Below are positions 23,382-35,587 of a DNA stretch of 64,000 nucleotides, piece by piece (the first letter of the stretch is position 1; the number at the start of each line of letters is the position of its first letter). The notes under the pieces were generated by a model. That model did no database searches. It was not told where the DNA came from and saw only the letters and a program-made list of their open reading frames with translations. The stretch is from Amorphophallus konjac (Eukaryota > Streptophyta > Magnoliopsida > Alismatales > Araceae). The translations under genes were made by a program, and so were the position numbers. The stretch covers positions 68,285,491 through 68,349,490 of the forward strand of contig CM040124.1 of assembly GCA_022559845.1 (NCBI GenBank). The letters run 5' to 3'.

Positions 23382-26300
23382 TTGGTGGAAGGTACTATTC
23401 CGATTCTTGGTTGCGCGGCTCGAGTTTTGTTCGATTCCGATGCATCTCACTCGTTTATTTCGGAGGAGTTTGCTCAGAGTGCCGAGGAGTCAGTGACTAA
23501 GGTGTCCTGTGATCTGGCAGTGGAGTTGCCTACCGGTGACTTCATGCTCACCCCGTACTTCTTCGAGAAGGTGCCTGTGTGGGTGGATGTGCGGAACTTA
23601 CCGGCCAGGCTTTATGCGTTGCCGCTTCAGGACTTTGATGTGATTTTGGGCATGGATTGGGTCGAGGCCTATCATGCCTTGGTGGATTGCGGCTCAAAGA
23701 GGGTCTACTTCCGGCAGCTTCGTGGACCCACCTTTTATTTTTAAGGTATCCGATCTTCCTCCTTTTGTTTTCTTATTTCGGCTATTAGGGCTCGTAGACT
23801 GCTTGACACGGGTTGTCAAGGTTTTCTCGCTTCTGTGGTTTTGGTCGATCGGCAGTGTCCGGACGCGGAGGACATCCCAGTTGTGTGCGAGTTTTCTGAT
23901 GTTTTTCCCGAGGAGTTGCCAGGGTTGCCACCGCAGCGAGAGATTAACTTCATGATTGAGGTGGTACCTGGTACGACACCTATGTCGAAGGCCCCTTATC
24001 GTATGGCGCCGGCGGAGTTAAGAGAGCTGAGAGCGCAGTTGCAACAGTTGCTGGTAAAGGGGTACATTCGTCCTAGCTTCTCCCCTTGGGTGCGCCGGTG
24101 TTGTTTGTGAAGAAGAAGGATGGTAGTTTAAGGCTGTGCATCGACTACCGGCAGTTGAACCAGGCGACTGTTAAGAACAAGTATCCGTTGCCTCGGATTG
24201 ATGACTTGTTTGATCAGCTTCAGTCGGCCCGGGTGTTTTCACGGATTGATTTGAGATCGGGTTATCACCAGCTGCAGATTCGAGAGTCTGATGTGGAGAA
24301 GACGGTGTTTCACTTGAGGTATGGGCATTATGAGTTCTTGGTGATGCCTTTTGGGCTCACCAATGCCCCCGCGACATTTATGGATTTGATGCATAGGGTG
24401 TTCCATCCATATCTAGACCAGTTCGTGGTCGTGTTTGTGGATGATATCCTTGTGTATTCACGGTCTGCCGAGGAGCATGTGCATCATTTGAGAGTGGTAT
24501 TGCAGACCCTTTGTGATCACCAGTTGTATGCCAAGCTCAGCAAGTGTGAGTTTTGGCTCCGTGAGGTGCACTTTTTGGGGCACGTGATTTCTGGTGATGG
24601 TGTTTCATGGACCCGGCTAAGGTCGAGGCTATGGTGCAGTGGCCGAGGTCGAGTTCTGTCACAGAGATTTGGAGCTTTTTGGGGCTCGCAGGCTATTATC
24701 AGAGCTTCATCCAGTATTTTTCTCGTATTGCGGCCCCGATGACCAAGCTTACGTCAAAGGATGTGCCGTTCATCTGGACGGAGGAGTGTGAGCAGAGCTT
24801 CATGGAGCTGAAGAGATTGCTCACGACTGCTCCGGTGTTGGTGTTGCCTTCGGGATCGGGAGGCTTTGTGGTGTGTACAGACGCTTCCAGGGTAGGTTTG
24901 GGTGCTGTGGAGTTGTTGCGTATGCATCTCGGCAGTTGAAGCCACATGAGGAGAACTACCCTACTCATGATCTTGCGTTGGCGGCGGTGATTTTCGCTCT
25001 GAAGATCTGGAGGTACTATCTGTATGGTGAGAAGTTCGAGATGTTCACTGACCATCAGAGTTTGAGGTACGTGTTTACCCAGAAGGATCTTAACCTCAGG
25101 CAGAGGAGGTGGATGGAGTACATGAAGGATTATGATTTTACTCTGTCGTATCAGCCTGGCAGGATGAATGTCGTGGCTGATACCTTGAGCAGGAAGGTGG
25201 TGGTCAGTCGGATGTTGTTGAGGAAGTGGAGGTTATGGGAGCAGGTTCCGGCCATGACTTTTAGGCTCAAGATCCCTCGGGATCAGAGTTCGGCTATTCT
25301 TGCGAGCTTGACTGTCACGCCAGCTATTCATCATCAGGTGACTGAGGCTCAGCATGCGGACCCCGAGCTACCCCGGATTTTGTCATTGGCCGAGGTGGAA
25401 TTTGGTGAGGATGGAGCCGTGAGGTTCTGAGGTAGGTTGTACGTCCCAGCCGAGGAGAAGACGAGATGCGGGGTGTTGCGAGAGGCTCATGGGAGCCGGT
25501 ATGCCGTGCACCTCGGATCGGCGAAGATGTACCAGAACTTGAAGAGGCAATTTTGGTGGCCTGGTATGAAGAGAGATGTTGCGGAGTTCGTGGCCAGGTG
25601 CCTGATCTGTCAGCAGGTGAAGGCTGAGCACCAGCGAACGGAGGGTACACTTCAACCCTTGGATATTCCTGCGTGGAAGTGGGACCACGTGACCACTGAT
25701 TTCATAGTGGGGTTGCCGAGGACATCCAGTGGGCAGGATAGTATCTAGGTGCTGGTGGATAGACTGACGAAGACGGCGCGGTTGCTGCTGGTCAAGGTCA
25801 GTTGGAGCGTGCATCATTTGGCTCGTTTGTATGTGGAGCGGATCGTTCGTTGCATGGAGTTCCCATCTCCATTGTGTCTGATCGTGATCCCCGCTTCACT
25901 TCTGGATTCCGGAGGAGCTTCCAGAAGGCTCTAGGCATCGATTTGGCATTTAGCTCGGCGTATCATCCCCAGTCGGACGGTCAGTCTGAGAGGACCATCC
26001 AGACTTTGGAGGACATGTTGAGGTCGTGTTGCTTGGAGTGGCAAGGGAGTTGGATCCACCACTTACCGTTAGTGGAGTTTGCCTACAACAATGGCTATCA
26101 TTCGAGCATTGGTATGGCACCGTACGAGGTGTTGTATGGGTGACCTTGTCGGACTCCTCTTGATTGGTTTGATGTGGGAGAGCGTGTCCTGACAGGACCG
26201 GATTTGGTGCAGCAGTGCACTGAGGTGGTGCATCTGATCCGGCAGAAGATGTTGGCTGCGTAGAGCCGGCAGAAGAGCTATGCTGATCGGAGGAGGCGAC

Positions 26301-26737
26301 CCCTCAGTTTTACTGTAGGTGATCGGGTGTTTTTGCGAGTTTCACCCATGAAGGGTGTGATGCCCTTCGGCAGGCGTAGGAAGCTGAGTCCCCACTACAT
26401 TGGTGCTTTCCTCATTGTCGAGCGTATCGGTGAGGTTGCCTATCGGTTGCAGTTACCCCCAGAGCTATCTTCCGTGCATGATGTGTTTCACGTGTCTATG
26501 CTTCAGAGGTATATGCCTGATGATTCCCATGTTCTGGAGGAAGCCGTTTGGCCTGAGGTGACCCCAGACTTGTCCCTTCCAGAGTACCCTGTCCGTATTG
26601 AGGATCGGCGTGAGCAGCCCCTGCGGAGCAAGGTTATTCCTCTGGTTAAGGTGGTTTGGCAGTGTCACTCTGGTCGTGAGGCGTCGTGGGAGCGTGAGGA
26701 TGAGATGAGACAACTGTATCCTTATTTGTTCGGGTGA
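23382..26737 (+). pseudogene. gypsy-2 pol (broken): protease, RT, RNase H, integrase, chromodomain-like tail
   Basis: Protease shows FDSDASHSFIS, where the usual glycine of the D-S/T-G triad is aspartate. RT carries [19 protein letters not shown] and FVDDILVYS. RNase H has [18 protein letters not shown] and VADTLSR. Integrase has its HHCC finger (CLICQQVKAEH) and the [18 protein letters not shown] and SERTIQTLEDM blocks. The tail reads EASWEREDEM. Frame changes occur near 24088 (one G lost in CCCTTGGG), 24600, 24900 and 25850. Stops: TAA 23742-23744, TGA 25428-25430, TAG 25746-25748, TGA 26141-26143, TAG 26261-26263. Most fit C-to-T or G-to-A change of CAA, CAG, CGA or TGG. It cannot be autonomous. 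Confidence 0.93.
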
Positions 26738-26791
26738 GTCTTCTCCCCTGTCCTTGTGTCCTATCCTTAATTTCGAGGATGAAATTCATTT

Positions 26792-26804
26792 AAGGGGGGA
26801 GGGC
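26792..26804 (+). other. gypsy-2 polypurine tract
   Basis: AAGGGGGGAGGGC lies directly before the 3' LTR start TGTGATGTCCC. Confidence 0.88.
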
Positions 26805-29259
26805 TGTGATGTCCCGAGTTTTTCGGATCCTTCTTTTCGAGTCCCGGATCTGGTTTCTCGGAGCGTCTGGCTCCGTTGTGTCTGAAATTTCATTTCGGAC
26901 ATCTTTCGTGTTCGGATCGGTGCGATCCGGAGTTATTTCGGAGGCCCGGAGTGTGTCCGCGACTTTCCCGCGCGTGTTTTTCGATTGCCGGTGTGTGTTT
27001 CGGCAATCCCTTCGGAACCTCGTTGAGGGTGAACCGGGTCGTTCACCTAGGCGAGAGTGGTACCGTTGCGATCGGTGCGTACCGAGGATCGAGAATATGT
27101 ATTTTTCTATTTATCATATTTTTGGCATTTTCCGGATTTTCTATTTATATCCCTTTTCTTTTTCCTTTTTCTTCTCCTTTTCTTATTTCTTATTTCTTCC
27201 TTCCTCCCCGTGAGCGCAACGGTCACCTCCTCCCCCTTCTTGCCCGTTGGACCTCGCGACGCCCCTTCCTCCTCCAGCGACGGGTGGCGGACGACGGCGA
27301 CGGCACGGTGACGACGGCGGCGGCGAGAGGATTGCGGCGGTGCCCTCTTCGTGGCGCGTGGGTGGAGTTCGTGTTCGAGCTAGATTTGAAGATCGACGAC
27401 TTCCCGGCGGATTTTGAGCTTCATTGAGGTAGGGGGACGGATCCTTGCCCTCTTTACAGCGTTCCCCGTGATTTCTAGGCCGTGGAGAGGCCAAGAGGGG
27501 CTAGATTCATGCCGGGAGGGTTATTTCCATGCTTGGGGTTTGAGTGCCGGATCCATTGATTTTTGGGGTTTTTGATCATTTTGGGACTCCAGATGCATGC
27601 TAGGACGTCTGGGGGATGATTCCCCTTTGTTTTCCCTTCACTAGGGGGGGTGAATGGGCGTGGTTTTCAGATTTCCGGACGTATTTCATGAACCGGGGTT
27701 GGCCCGTTGTCGCGTTAGGTACCAGGGGCGCGTTCTGTTTGAACGCGCTGTGTCGTCCGAGCACGTTCGTCCGAGAAGACGAACAATATGGTGGTTCATG
27801 TCATGCCTTGGGAAGGTAGCGCGTTCTTGGAGAACGTGCTAGCCTTTCCTAGCGCATTCTTTATGAACGCGCTAGCTTAGGCTAGCGCCTTCTTGGAGAA
27901 CGCACTAGCTTCTACTAGCGCGTTCTTCAGGGGTCGCGCTAGGGGACCATAGCGCGACAGTGTCGCACCCTGGGTCCCTAGCGCGTTAATCCCCCTCCCC
28001 GAGCCACGTTTCCTTTCGGTAATTGTACCTCCGGTGGAGCAAGTCTCGGATCCGATTGTGGCGTGTGGCCCGAGGGTTGCCGTGGGCACCCAGTGAGAGC
28101 CACAGGGGCGCCCGGGGGTCCCCGGAGAATCAGTTACCTTGGTAGGGGTGCCCCGTGACTTGAGGGACGGTCGGACCTCGTGCGTGTCCCCGGCATCCGT
28201 ACCGACTGTTTGGTTATCGAGAGTCTGTGTTGTTGTGTTAGTCGGTGGTTTCCGTGAGTCGAGTCTCACCTCCGGTGACACGTCCACTAGTCGTAGCCTT
28301 CTTACGGCACGCGGTGCTGACCCACCCGGGAGTGGTGGAGCGGCTGACCCGAGAGAGACGGTGAGTAGGCTGGTTACCGTAGGGCCCCCGCGTACAGCCG
28401 AGTCCGGGCTTAGAGGGACTTACCAGCTAGAGGACAGGCCTAGGGCGTATGGTCTGAGTGTTCACACGGGGCATAAGGTTTCGAACCCGCGCTGACGAGC
28501 GCGACCTCAGCTAGTCCTTGTTTTGTGGTACTGGTTACTGTGTGTGTCTGAGTCTCACGCCCGGGGCATTGTAGCTAGACACTTGTGACGCGGTGTAAGA
28601 TGTCAGGGGATGCATCCGGTCGTCCTTCTAGTGGGTGGTGCTCCTATTTGCTGGCAGGCATAGACTCGAGTTTTGTCGGACCGAGGTTTTGTGGTACGGT
28701 ACTGTAGAGCAGGCGACTTTTTTTGTTTAGCTACGTCAGCGTGTAGTTCTACCGTACTTCTGCTAGGTGGTGTTACCTTCCGTGGTTGCTCGCGCCTTAC
28801 AACCATTTTTCTCGTTGTGCGGTGGGGGTCCGAGGGATCCCTACTGGGCCAATGAAATGAGGCTCACCCCTACTTTTCAGGTGAGACGGGGTCGTCGAGA
28901 GGTGCGGCCGAGTTTTAGCGTGGTTCTTCTAGCCAGGGTTAGTTGCCAGTCTGCCAGAGTCGGGGGATGCCCTGCGTAGTTGTACGCCGGGGGATGCCCT
29001 GTGTAGTTGTACTTTTTCTTTCTGTTGACTGTACCTTATTTGGACATGAGACTCTGTGGACCTTGTAGTAGTTTATTTATTTATATTATGCTGTGCATGT
29101 TATTTTAGATTATTGTGCTATCTCTGCAGTTGCTTCAGCTTCTCTTGTGCTCCCACACCATCCCTTTTTACCCTTCCGAGTCTTCGGGCTCGTGGGTTGG
29201 CGGGCCGAGATTCGAGACACGCCGGTTCCTTTCCGGTACTCAGATCCCGGGTCATCACA
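26805..29259 (+). mobile_element. gypsy-2 3' LTR (2455 bp)
   Basis: The complete LTR of this element. Unlike the 5' copy it keeps the block 26890-28106, which includes a CT-rich stretch (27110-27230) and an array of strong hairpins (27728-27942). It ends GGGTCATCACA followed by the target-site duplication. Confidence 0.9.
27728..27942 (+). repeat. Array of GCGCGTTC hairpins in gypsy-2 3' LTR
   Basis: GCGCGTTC/GAACGCGC with a 5-base loop (27728-27748); AGCGCGTTCT/AGAACGTGCT with loop TGG (27818-27840); three more dyads at about 27850-27873, 27883-27907 and 27916-27941, all of TAGCGC...GCGCTA form with scattered mismatches. Confidence 0.8.
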
Positions 29260-29264
29260 CCAAC
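29260..29264. repeat. gypsy-2 target-site duplication, right
   Basis: CCAAC, identical to 21946-21950. Confidence 0.88.
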
Positions 29265-29636
29265 CTTGGGCCGCTACAGTCTTGTGGACGCACTAAAATT
29301 TGCTTATTTAGGTTATTCGTTTATTTAAGTGCTTGGGCGTGCCAGTGACAAAGTGACGATTCATTCGGGCTTCGAGGAAGCCCTCGGTGCACTCGATCTG
29401 ACTAATCATACGATTGTGTAGTTCGTGTCGGTACCAAAACCCACCGTGCCATAAAGGTCACGGCGTTATTTACATCCCCTTGGAGAGAGGGAACACCCTT
29501 GATTAATCGCCAGGAAAAAGGGCCTCATGGCCAGAAAATTAATTGCATAAAAATATCTATTAAGAAACACTAAAGTCCTCACACGAGGGCGTGAAGGAAG
29601 TATTTAAGCTCGTGTCGGTCATGTGTTGACCATTTA
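29265..29636. other. Non-coding flank of gypsy-2
   Basis: No gene recognisable. It would have been next to 21945 before gypsy-2 inserted, but I could not identify it as the rest of the inverted LTR. Confidence 0.35.
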
Positions 29637-30380
29637 ATGTTCGGACGAGTGTCCGGCCCGAGAAAAGAGCAATTGTCACGGGAAAACCGGAGCATATGTA
29701 TGCCGGGGTACGGTAAATTTATTGTTCAGAGGAATGAGAAATATTCAGTTAAATCTCAGTTAAAGCGGTTAGAAACCAACAAGTTTGTCGGCCCGGTGCA
29801 AGATCAAGCCGCGACCATACTGCGGTGGCCCCCCCGCGGTCGAAGTCAGGCTTGTGTGGGCATCGTCGATATTTTTGGTATCAAGGGGCAACAGGGAAAT
29901 GTCCCGGGATCAGATCCAAGAACCAATATGTATTCAAAGGGAGCGGACTGTATGCCGAAGATATGGGTCGGACAATGACCATAATCGGGACGTACCCGAG
30001 GTCTAAGCGTGACCCATGAGGGCCTTATTGATATTCCCATGCGTAGGGTCCGGGTATGACGAGAGCCTTCTCGTTCCATTCATATTTTTTCGGCCATTCA
30101 CGGACTACTTTATGTTCGGATAGAGGTCCGTATTGAAGGTACGACGTAAACGGAAACAAACCCGTACAAATGTATGTCGAGTTTACGGTAATTTCAATGA
30201 AAGAGCGGAAACGAATCCCAATGGGAACGAGTCCGGTTTGACAAACTATCGGCCCAGAGCAATGTCGGGTTATGGCCGTATCGGGGTGGTTCCCAAGGAC
30301 CGAACTCGACTTGGAGGGGCGACATTAATATTCCCTTTTCACCGGATCTTGAGGAGAGACAAGGCTGTGGAGCGGACTTC
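29637..30380. repeat. Degenerate duplication, period about 475 bp
   Basis: Two diverged copies begin at about 29637 and 30112 (both ATGTTCGGA) and share, in order, ATGTATG, TACGGTAA, TCGGCCC and a late GGTGG...CCC segment. No conserved protein frame. The second copy is incomplete. Confidence 0.45.
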
Positions 30381-30384
30381 ATCA

Positions 30385-30710
30385 TTTTATTATTGTTTAC
30401 ATTTTTTTATTACCCTTTTTGTTATTCTATAATTTTTTGATGAGTTTGTTATTATTACTTATTTATTTTATCATCAGTTGTTTATTTATTGTTGGGTTTG
30501 TTGTTATTATTTATTTATTTTATTGTCATTTGTTTATTTACTATTTTTATTGGATTTGTTATTATTATCACTTATTCCTTTATTATTATTATTCATTTAT
30601 TTACCTTTTTTTGAATCTATTATTATTATTATTTACCCATTTTTATTATTATCACTATTATTTATTCTTTTTTTGTGAGTTTGTTATTATTATTCTTTTG
30701 TTACATTTAG
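30385..30710. repeat. TTATT-rich low-complexity stretch
   Basis: Almost wholly T and A in TTATTAT and TTATTTAT words. Open frames across it are an effect of composition. Confidence 0.8.
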
Positions 30711-30759
30711 GGCACGCGTGGGAAGATGGGCCAAAAGGGGCTGGGGGAGAGGTCTATGC

Positions 30760-31310
30760 AAGCCTGGATAGAGTCAGTACAGGTTGGGGTAAGGTCGATG
30801 TAGGTTTTGGTTGGGCATGGGGGCGGTCGGTGCAAGTCTGGGCTGGGCTAAAGGGGTGTCAGTGCATGCTGGGGGTCGGTGCAGGTTTTGTGCGTGCTGG
30901 GGACAAGGTCGGTATAGGCTATGTATGGGGTCTGGGGTTGGTGCAGGTTTTGTGCGTGATGGGGTCAGTGCATGCTGGGGGTCGGTGTAGGTTTTGTGCG
31001 TGCGGGGGATAAGGTCGGTACAGGCTGTTTATGGGGTCTGGGGTCGGTGCAGGTTTTGTGCGTGCTGGGGTCAGTGCACGTTGGGGTTGCAAAGGAGGCA
31101 AGGTCGGTGCAAGTTTATGTATAGGGTCTGATCGTGAAGGCCAAGGTCTGTGCGTATTTTGGTTATGTCTGTGCAGGGTGGTCAAAGTAGGGTTTATGCA
31201 TGCATTCGGTAGGGTATGAAGTCGGTGCAATCGTTGGGCAGGGTCTGGGCGTGTTCAGGGCTAAGGTCTGTGCAATGACGAGGTCGGTGCAATGTTTAGG
31301 CCATGAAGGG
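30760..31310 (+). repeat. G-rich GGTCGGTGCA array
   Basis: Repeated words GGTCGGTGCA, GGTTTTGTGCGTG and CAGTGCATGCTGGGG at irregular spacing. The GTCGGTGCA word is shared with the copia-2 LTR U3, which suggests a common source or similar motif use. Confidence 0.65.
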
Positions 31311-31315
31311 AACAA

Positions 31316-31535
31316 GGTCGGTGCACATGTGCACCGGGTTAAAAAAGAGGAGGTCGGTGCACATGGGCACCGGTTTGATGGGATGTAGGTGCACAAAGGC
31401 ACCGGGTTAAGGGATGTCGGTGCCTATGGGCACCGGGTTAATAGAGGTCGGTGCAATGTGCACCGGGTTGATGGAGGTCGATGCTCATGGGCACCGGGTC
31501 AAGGGAAGGTCGGTGCAATGTGCACCGAGTTAATG
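31316..31535. repeat. GGTGCAC...GCACC hairpin array
   Basis: Seven units of about 30 bp, each with a dyad, e.g. GGTGCACATGTGCACC (31320-31335), GGTGCACATGGGCACC, GGTGCCTATGGGCACC and GGTGCAATGTGCACC, usually followed by GGGTTAA or GGTTGAT. Both GGTGCA/TGCACC and GGTGCC/GGCACC pairs occur, so paired bases change together. Confidence 0.78.
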
Positions 31536-31540
31536 GAAAG

Positions 31541-32930
31541 CCCAAGCACAACTAAGGCTGGGGCCTGTGCATGTTCGTGTATGTGCAGGCCAGAGAGTGC
31601 ACCGGATGAGGGTAGGTCGTGGGTGTACCGTTGGAGGAGGGTGCAAGTGCATCAAGTGAAGGGGAAGCTAGGGTGTGCCGGGCGAGGGCAGTTCGGGTAT
31701 GCCAGTGGAGAGGAGTTGGGAGTGTGTCGGGTATGGCACGGGCAGTGGATAGGTTGGTTCGGGGCTTGGTGCAGCTGGGGCAAATGAGATGCAATGTAGT
31801 ACTCAAATGTTCGTGAGAGAGGCCCCTTTATTCATGTGATGCATGTGAAGAGTTTCTTTTATTCATGGAATGCATGTGGGGAGCTTTTATTTGGTTTTCT
31901 TTTACTTATGTAGACCATATTCGTGGTTATGTTCGACAGTCCATCATAAAGAGGCAGGTGTCCAGCTTATTCGGAATCTCCGCGGTTGTTTGGTTATTTC
32001 GGCGAAGCCGTTGCATTAGTGTTTATTTTGTTCATTTGTTGTTTTTTTTTGCATTATTACTTCTCTTTTATTATTATTGCTATTATGTTAATTCTGACGA
32101 AAATTCGGCAGCATCTCCCCTTGACCCGGATGGTAAGGGAAGTACAGGAAACACGCCCACATGGAGTGGCGGAACCCGACAATCTGAGGTGTGTGCCAAG
32201 GCAACGACACCTTTAAGGAAACTTCGGAAAACTCGGAGAAATCTGCGAACGGGAGACACGGGGCTAGAACAGGCTAAGTATGCCGGCAGGAACGAGCCAA
32301 GGGTCTGCCGGCCAAGGAAGGCTGGAGCTGTGCCGGCCCAAGCGCGGGTCGAGGGGTGTGCTGGGTAAACGGGCCAGGCGAGGGTGTGCCGGGAAGGGCA
32401 CGGTCGGGGTGTGCTGGCCGAAGGCACAGCCAAGTGTGCCGGTGGAGGTAACAAGGGTGCACCGGGCGCAGGGTATGTGTGTGCACCATTGGCTCTGGAG
32501 GGCAGGCTGGAGAGCACCTTGGCTAGGTTGTCTGAGGGCGTTGAATGGAGAACATAGGCTCAAATTGCTCAAAGGAGGAGGCAAATGGTGTCCAGAAGGG
32601 GGAGCTTCTCCATCAAACCAGATGAGAAATTTTGGAATCAAACCCACAAGAGAGGGACCACAGAGGATGAAGAATGTTGACTTGCTTCTCCCCCAAGGTA
32701 TGAAAGAAACAGTGAAGCACCGAGGAAGACTCCGGTGGAAGCGGAGAAATGGGAGATGCGGACGCAAGCCCATGAACAAACGAAAAAAAACTTTCTTTGA
32801 TTCCTACCAAGAAAAGAAACAGCCCAGCGGGCTAATACATGCTAAGAAAGCAAACAGGAGAAGGAAAGGGAATAAAATACAACAAGGGGAGAGGGGTACA
32901 GAGCTCTAGCTCCTTGCCTCTGTTCTTCTC
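31541..32930. other. Non-coding mosaic, GTGTGCCGG-rich in parts
   Basis: Recurrent GTGTGCCGG/GTGTGCTGG words (about 31590-31735 and 32290-32470) separated by unremarkable sequence. Long open frames on both strands here have no recognisable domain and mirror one another's repeats, so I do not call genes. Confidence 0.45.
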
Positions 32931-33135
32931 TTCTCTCTTTCCTTCTTCTTCTTCTTCTTCTTCTCTTCTCACAGGCGATGGCGAACGGGGCAGCACCCTC
33001 TCTTTCTCTCTTCTTCTCTTCTCCTTTTCTTCTCCTCACTCCAGCGATGGTGGGTGGATCACCAGGGGGAACCCCGGCCTCTTCTTCTCTTCTTCTCTTC
33101 TTTTCTTCTCCTCTTCTTCTTCTTCTCTTATGCAT
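32931..33135. repeat. CTT/CTTCT-rich stretch
   Basis: Polypyrimidine tracts of CTTCTTCTT and TCTTCTCTTC words interrupted by CAGGCGATGG or CAGCGATGG twice, giving a loose duplication. Confidence 0.65.
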
Positions 33136-33464
33136 CTGGGGAGAGCCAGTCTCGGGAGAGAGCTTCTCCTTCTCTCTTTTCTCTGTAGAGAGGGCTTTTA
33201 TATCTTTGAATGCGTTGACATCCGCTGACGATGAGAGTTAATGGGGATTGACCTCGGTCTTGTCTCCGAGCAGGGGAGGGGTCTTGCGTGCTTACACCAG
33301 AGGGTGACACCTCAGCTAAGCCCAGGCTAGTCCGACGTGCCCCCGTTCCGCGCCAAGGGTCATAGGTAATGGCTAGTGTGTCTTCTACCGGTTGTGTCGG
33401 TTCAACGGATGCAACGTGCCACCGGGTGAAGAGTAAAGGACATTGCACTGGGGGAGGGGATTAA

Positions 33465-33840
33465 CAGGTGTGCCGCTGGAGAGGCTCGAAGGACGTGCCG
33501 CTGGAGAGGCCTCCGAGAGTGTGCCGAGGAAGTGCTCTGAAGGCGTGCCGCTGAGGGCTAGCAGGGGCGTGCCGTTGAAAGGCCACCCCGAGTGTGCCGC
33601 TGAAGGGGTTGCAGGCGTGCCGTTGGGGCGCTTGAAGGGCGTGCCGGTAAGGCCACCTGCAGGGTGCGCTGCTGGGGGGCCTGAGGGTGTGTTGCTGAGG
33701 GCTAGCAGGGGTGTGCCGTTGAAAGGCCACCCCGAGTGTGCTGCTGAAGGGCCGTTCGGAAGCTTGCCGCTAGAGGGGCACTTGAAGTGTGCCGCTGGAG
33801 GCATCAAAGTGGTGTACCGGTGAAGGCATTTGGAGGGTGT
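33465..33840. repeat. GTGCCGCTG minisatellite, unit about 25 bp
   Basis: About 15 diverged units beginning GTGCCGCTG or GTGCCGTTG and containing AGGC or GGGC. A larger repeat is visible: GGGCTAGCAGGGG...GAAAGGCCACCCCGAG occurs twice (about 33556 and 33697). Flanking 33136-33464 and 33841-34139 hold no recognisable gene. Confidence 0.75.
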
Positions 33841-34139
33841 CTCCTCTTCTTCTTTTCTTATTTTCATCTTCTCTTCTATTTTCTTTTCTTCTTTATTCCC
33901 CTGCACGTAAGCATGGGGTGAGAATTTTTCAGTGTCCACAAATGCCCCCCAGCCGCAGACAGCGCGAGAGAGGGACAAGAGAGCGCGGCCTGCGGGTGCA
34001 GCCCAACTGAGGGATTCATCAACACGATGAGGAGAACGGGTCCGCGGATCGGGGTTAAGGTCGAGAAATCAGGCCACGTAGGCCCGAATCTGGGAAGTAG
34101 GCTATAAAAGTTGAAGTTATTCGAGGCGAGCCACGAGGG

Positions 34140-34815
34140 CGGAGAGAAGGGTTTGTTGATTCAATGACCTGAACGTGTGGTTCAGATCGAATGGATTATT
34201 CGTCACCCGAAGGGACGGAGAGAAGAGTTTGTTGATTCAATGACCTAGACGGAAGGTCCAAGTCAAAGGGATATTCACCACCCCAAAGGGACGGAGAGAA
34301 GAGTTTGTTGATTCAATGACCTGGACGGAAGGTCCAAGTCAAAGGGATCTTCGTCACCTGAAGGAACGGAGAGAAGAGTTTGTTTAATCAATGACCTGGA
34401 TAGGAAGTCCAGATCAAAGGGGATATTCACCACCCCAAAGGGGCGTAGAGAAGAGTTTGTTTAATCAATGACTTGGATAGGAAGTCCAGATCAAAGGGGA
34501 TATTCACCACCCCAAAGGGACGGAGAGAAGAGTTTGTTGATTCAATGACATGGACAGAAGGTCCAAATCAAAGGGGATATTCACCACCCCAAAGGGATGG
34601 AGAGAAGAGTTTGTTGATTCAATGACTTGGACTGAAGGTCCAAGTCAAAGGGATATTCATCACCCAAAGGGACGGAGAGAAGAGTTTGTTTAATCAATGA
34701 CCTAGATAGGAAGTCCAGATCAAAGGGGATATTCACCACCCCAAAGGGATGGAGAGAAGAGTTTGTTGATTCAATGACATGGACGGAAGGTCCAAATCAA
34801 AGGGGATAGGAATCT
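34140..34815. repeat. Minisatellite, unit 75-77 bp, nine copies
   Basis: Units start at about 34140, 34215, 34291, 34366, 34443, 34520, 34597, 34672 and 34749, each reading GGAGAGAAGAGTTTGTT then ATTCAATGACCTGGAC. The units include a GACCT...AGGTC dyad, and alternative versions (GGACGGAAGGTCC or GATAGGAAGTCC) alternate along the array. Confidence 0.9.
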
Positions 34816-34904
34816 TTTTATTCTCTAGCCGGTCGGAGGGTCCGATCTAGAGTGGAGAGAATTTGATGTTCTTTAATGCGCCGGGAGCACTGGTTGTGAA
34901 ATCT

Positions 34905-35180
34905 GAATCCGGGAAAGTGGACCGCAAGGGCCAGAATCGATGTTGCGGAAGTAGGTCGTGAAGGCTGAAATCGAGGAGACGGACTACAAGAGCGGCAATC
35001 GGGAAGCTGGCTACGAAAGCCGAACTTGGGGAGCAGGCTATGAGAGCCCAAATTGGGGAAGCGGACTGTGGAAGCCGAAGTTGGGAGATTAGCAAGCGGC
35101 AAGGGTAGGAAGTAGACCGTGAGGGCCAAGGTTGGGCTGTACGAGCCAGAATTGGGAAAGCAGGCTGCGATAGCTGAAAA
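34905..35180. repeat. GGCT...AGCC hairpin minisatellite, left block
   Basis: About ten units of 25-30 bp of the form AAGCNGGCTACGAGAGCC followed by AANTTGGG. Each unit has a dyad (GGCT/AGCC or GGCC/GGCC around a 4-5 base loop). The same family occurs at 57190-57720, on the other side of gypsy-3. Confidence 0.75.
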
Positions 35181-35221
35181 TGAGTTTATTCATTTATTAT
35201 TATTATTATTATTATTTTTAT

Positions 35222-35587
35222 TCAAGTATGCAGGCATTCGTCAGCAGGCATAACATAAATATACGTAAGGTAGCTCCCTTTATAAGGGATGGGATAGGGA
35301 CAACGCCCATAATTTGGAAACACAGTGCGGGCCACGAGGCATAACTGAAGGGTGGTGCGCCCGTCAAGAGGATATCGCATGGCTTGCATGCATAGCTTAA
35401 ATTCACGCATTTCACCCGAGGCAATTCTCTGTTGAGTGGAGGGGCAAACATGTGAACAAAAGGCCCTAAACATAGGGATATGTAGGTTTCCTAAGCAACA
35501 CTCGAGGATTACTCTAGCGCCTACACATGGGTTTCAGGCTTTAGATTTCGGTACCTTCGCACAGCCCCCATCTGTTTATTTAAGTAG
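35222..35587. other. Non-coding, preceded by a short TTA repeat
   Basis: A (TTA)n run lies at about 35191-35216. Nothing recognisable after it. Confidence 0.4.

Larger units (their letters stand above)
21951..29259 (+). mobile_element. gypsy-2: Ty3/gypsy chromovirus-type element, internally deleted
   Basis: LTRs start TGTGATGTCCC and end in TCATCACA, flanked by the 5-bp duplication CCAAC, so it is a genuine insertion of 7.3 kb. The LTRs differ greatly in length (1236 versus 2455 bp) because the 5' copy lost an internal block. The primer site and most of gag are missing: the 5' LTR runs straight into a glutamine-rich gag C-terminus. Pol is present but broken. A polypurine tract precedes the 3' LTR. 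Confidence 0.92.

Noticed and set aside
27183..27494. Arg/Pro-rich frame on the minus strand in the gypsy-2 3' LTR
   Set aside because: It lies in the CT-rich part of an LTR and is missing from the 5' LTR; no domain is visible.
30419..31012. 197-residue Leu/Tyr/Phe-rich frame resembling a membrane protein
   Set aside because: Its first half is the TTATT low-complexity stretch and the second half a G-rich repeat; no start context or family match.
32264..33978. Long open frames of 100-209 residues on both strands
   Set aside because: They overlap on opposite strands, follow the GTGCCG and CTT repeats, are rich in Pro, Ser, Arg and Gly, and show no domain. They are products of base composition.
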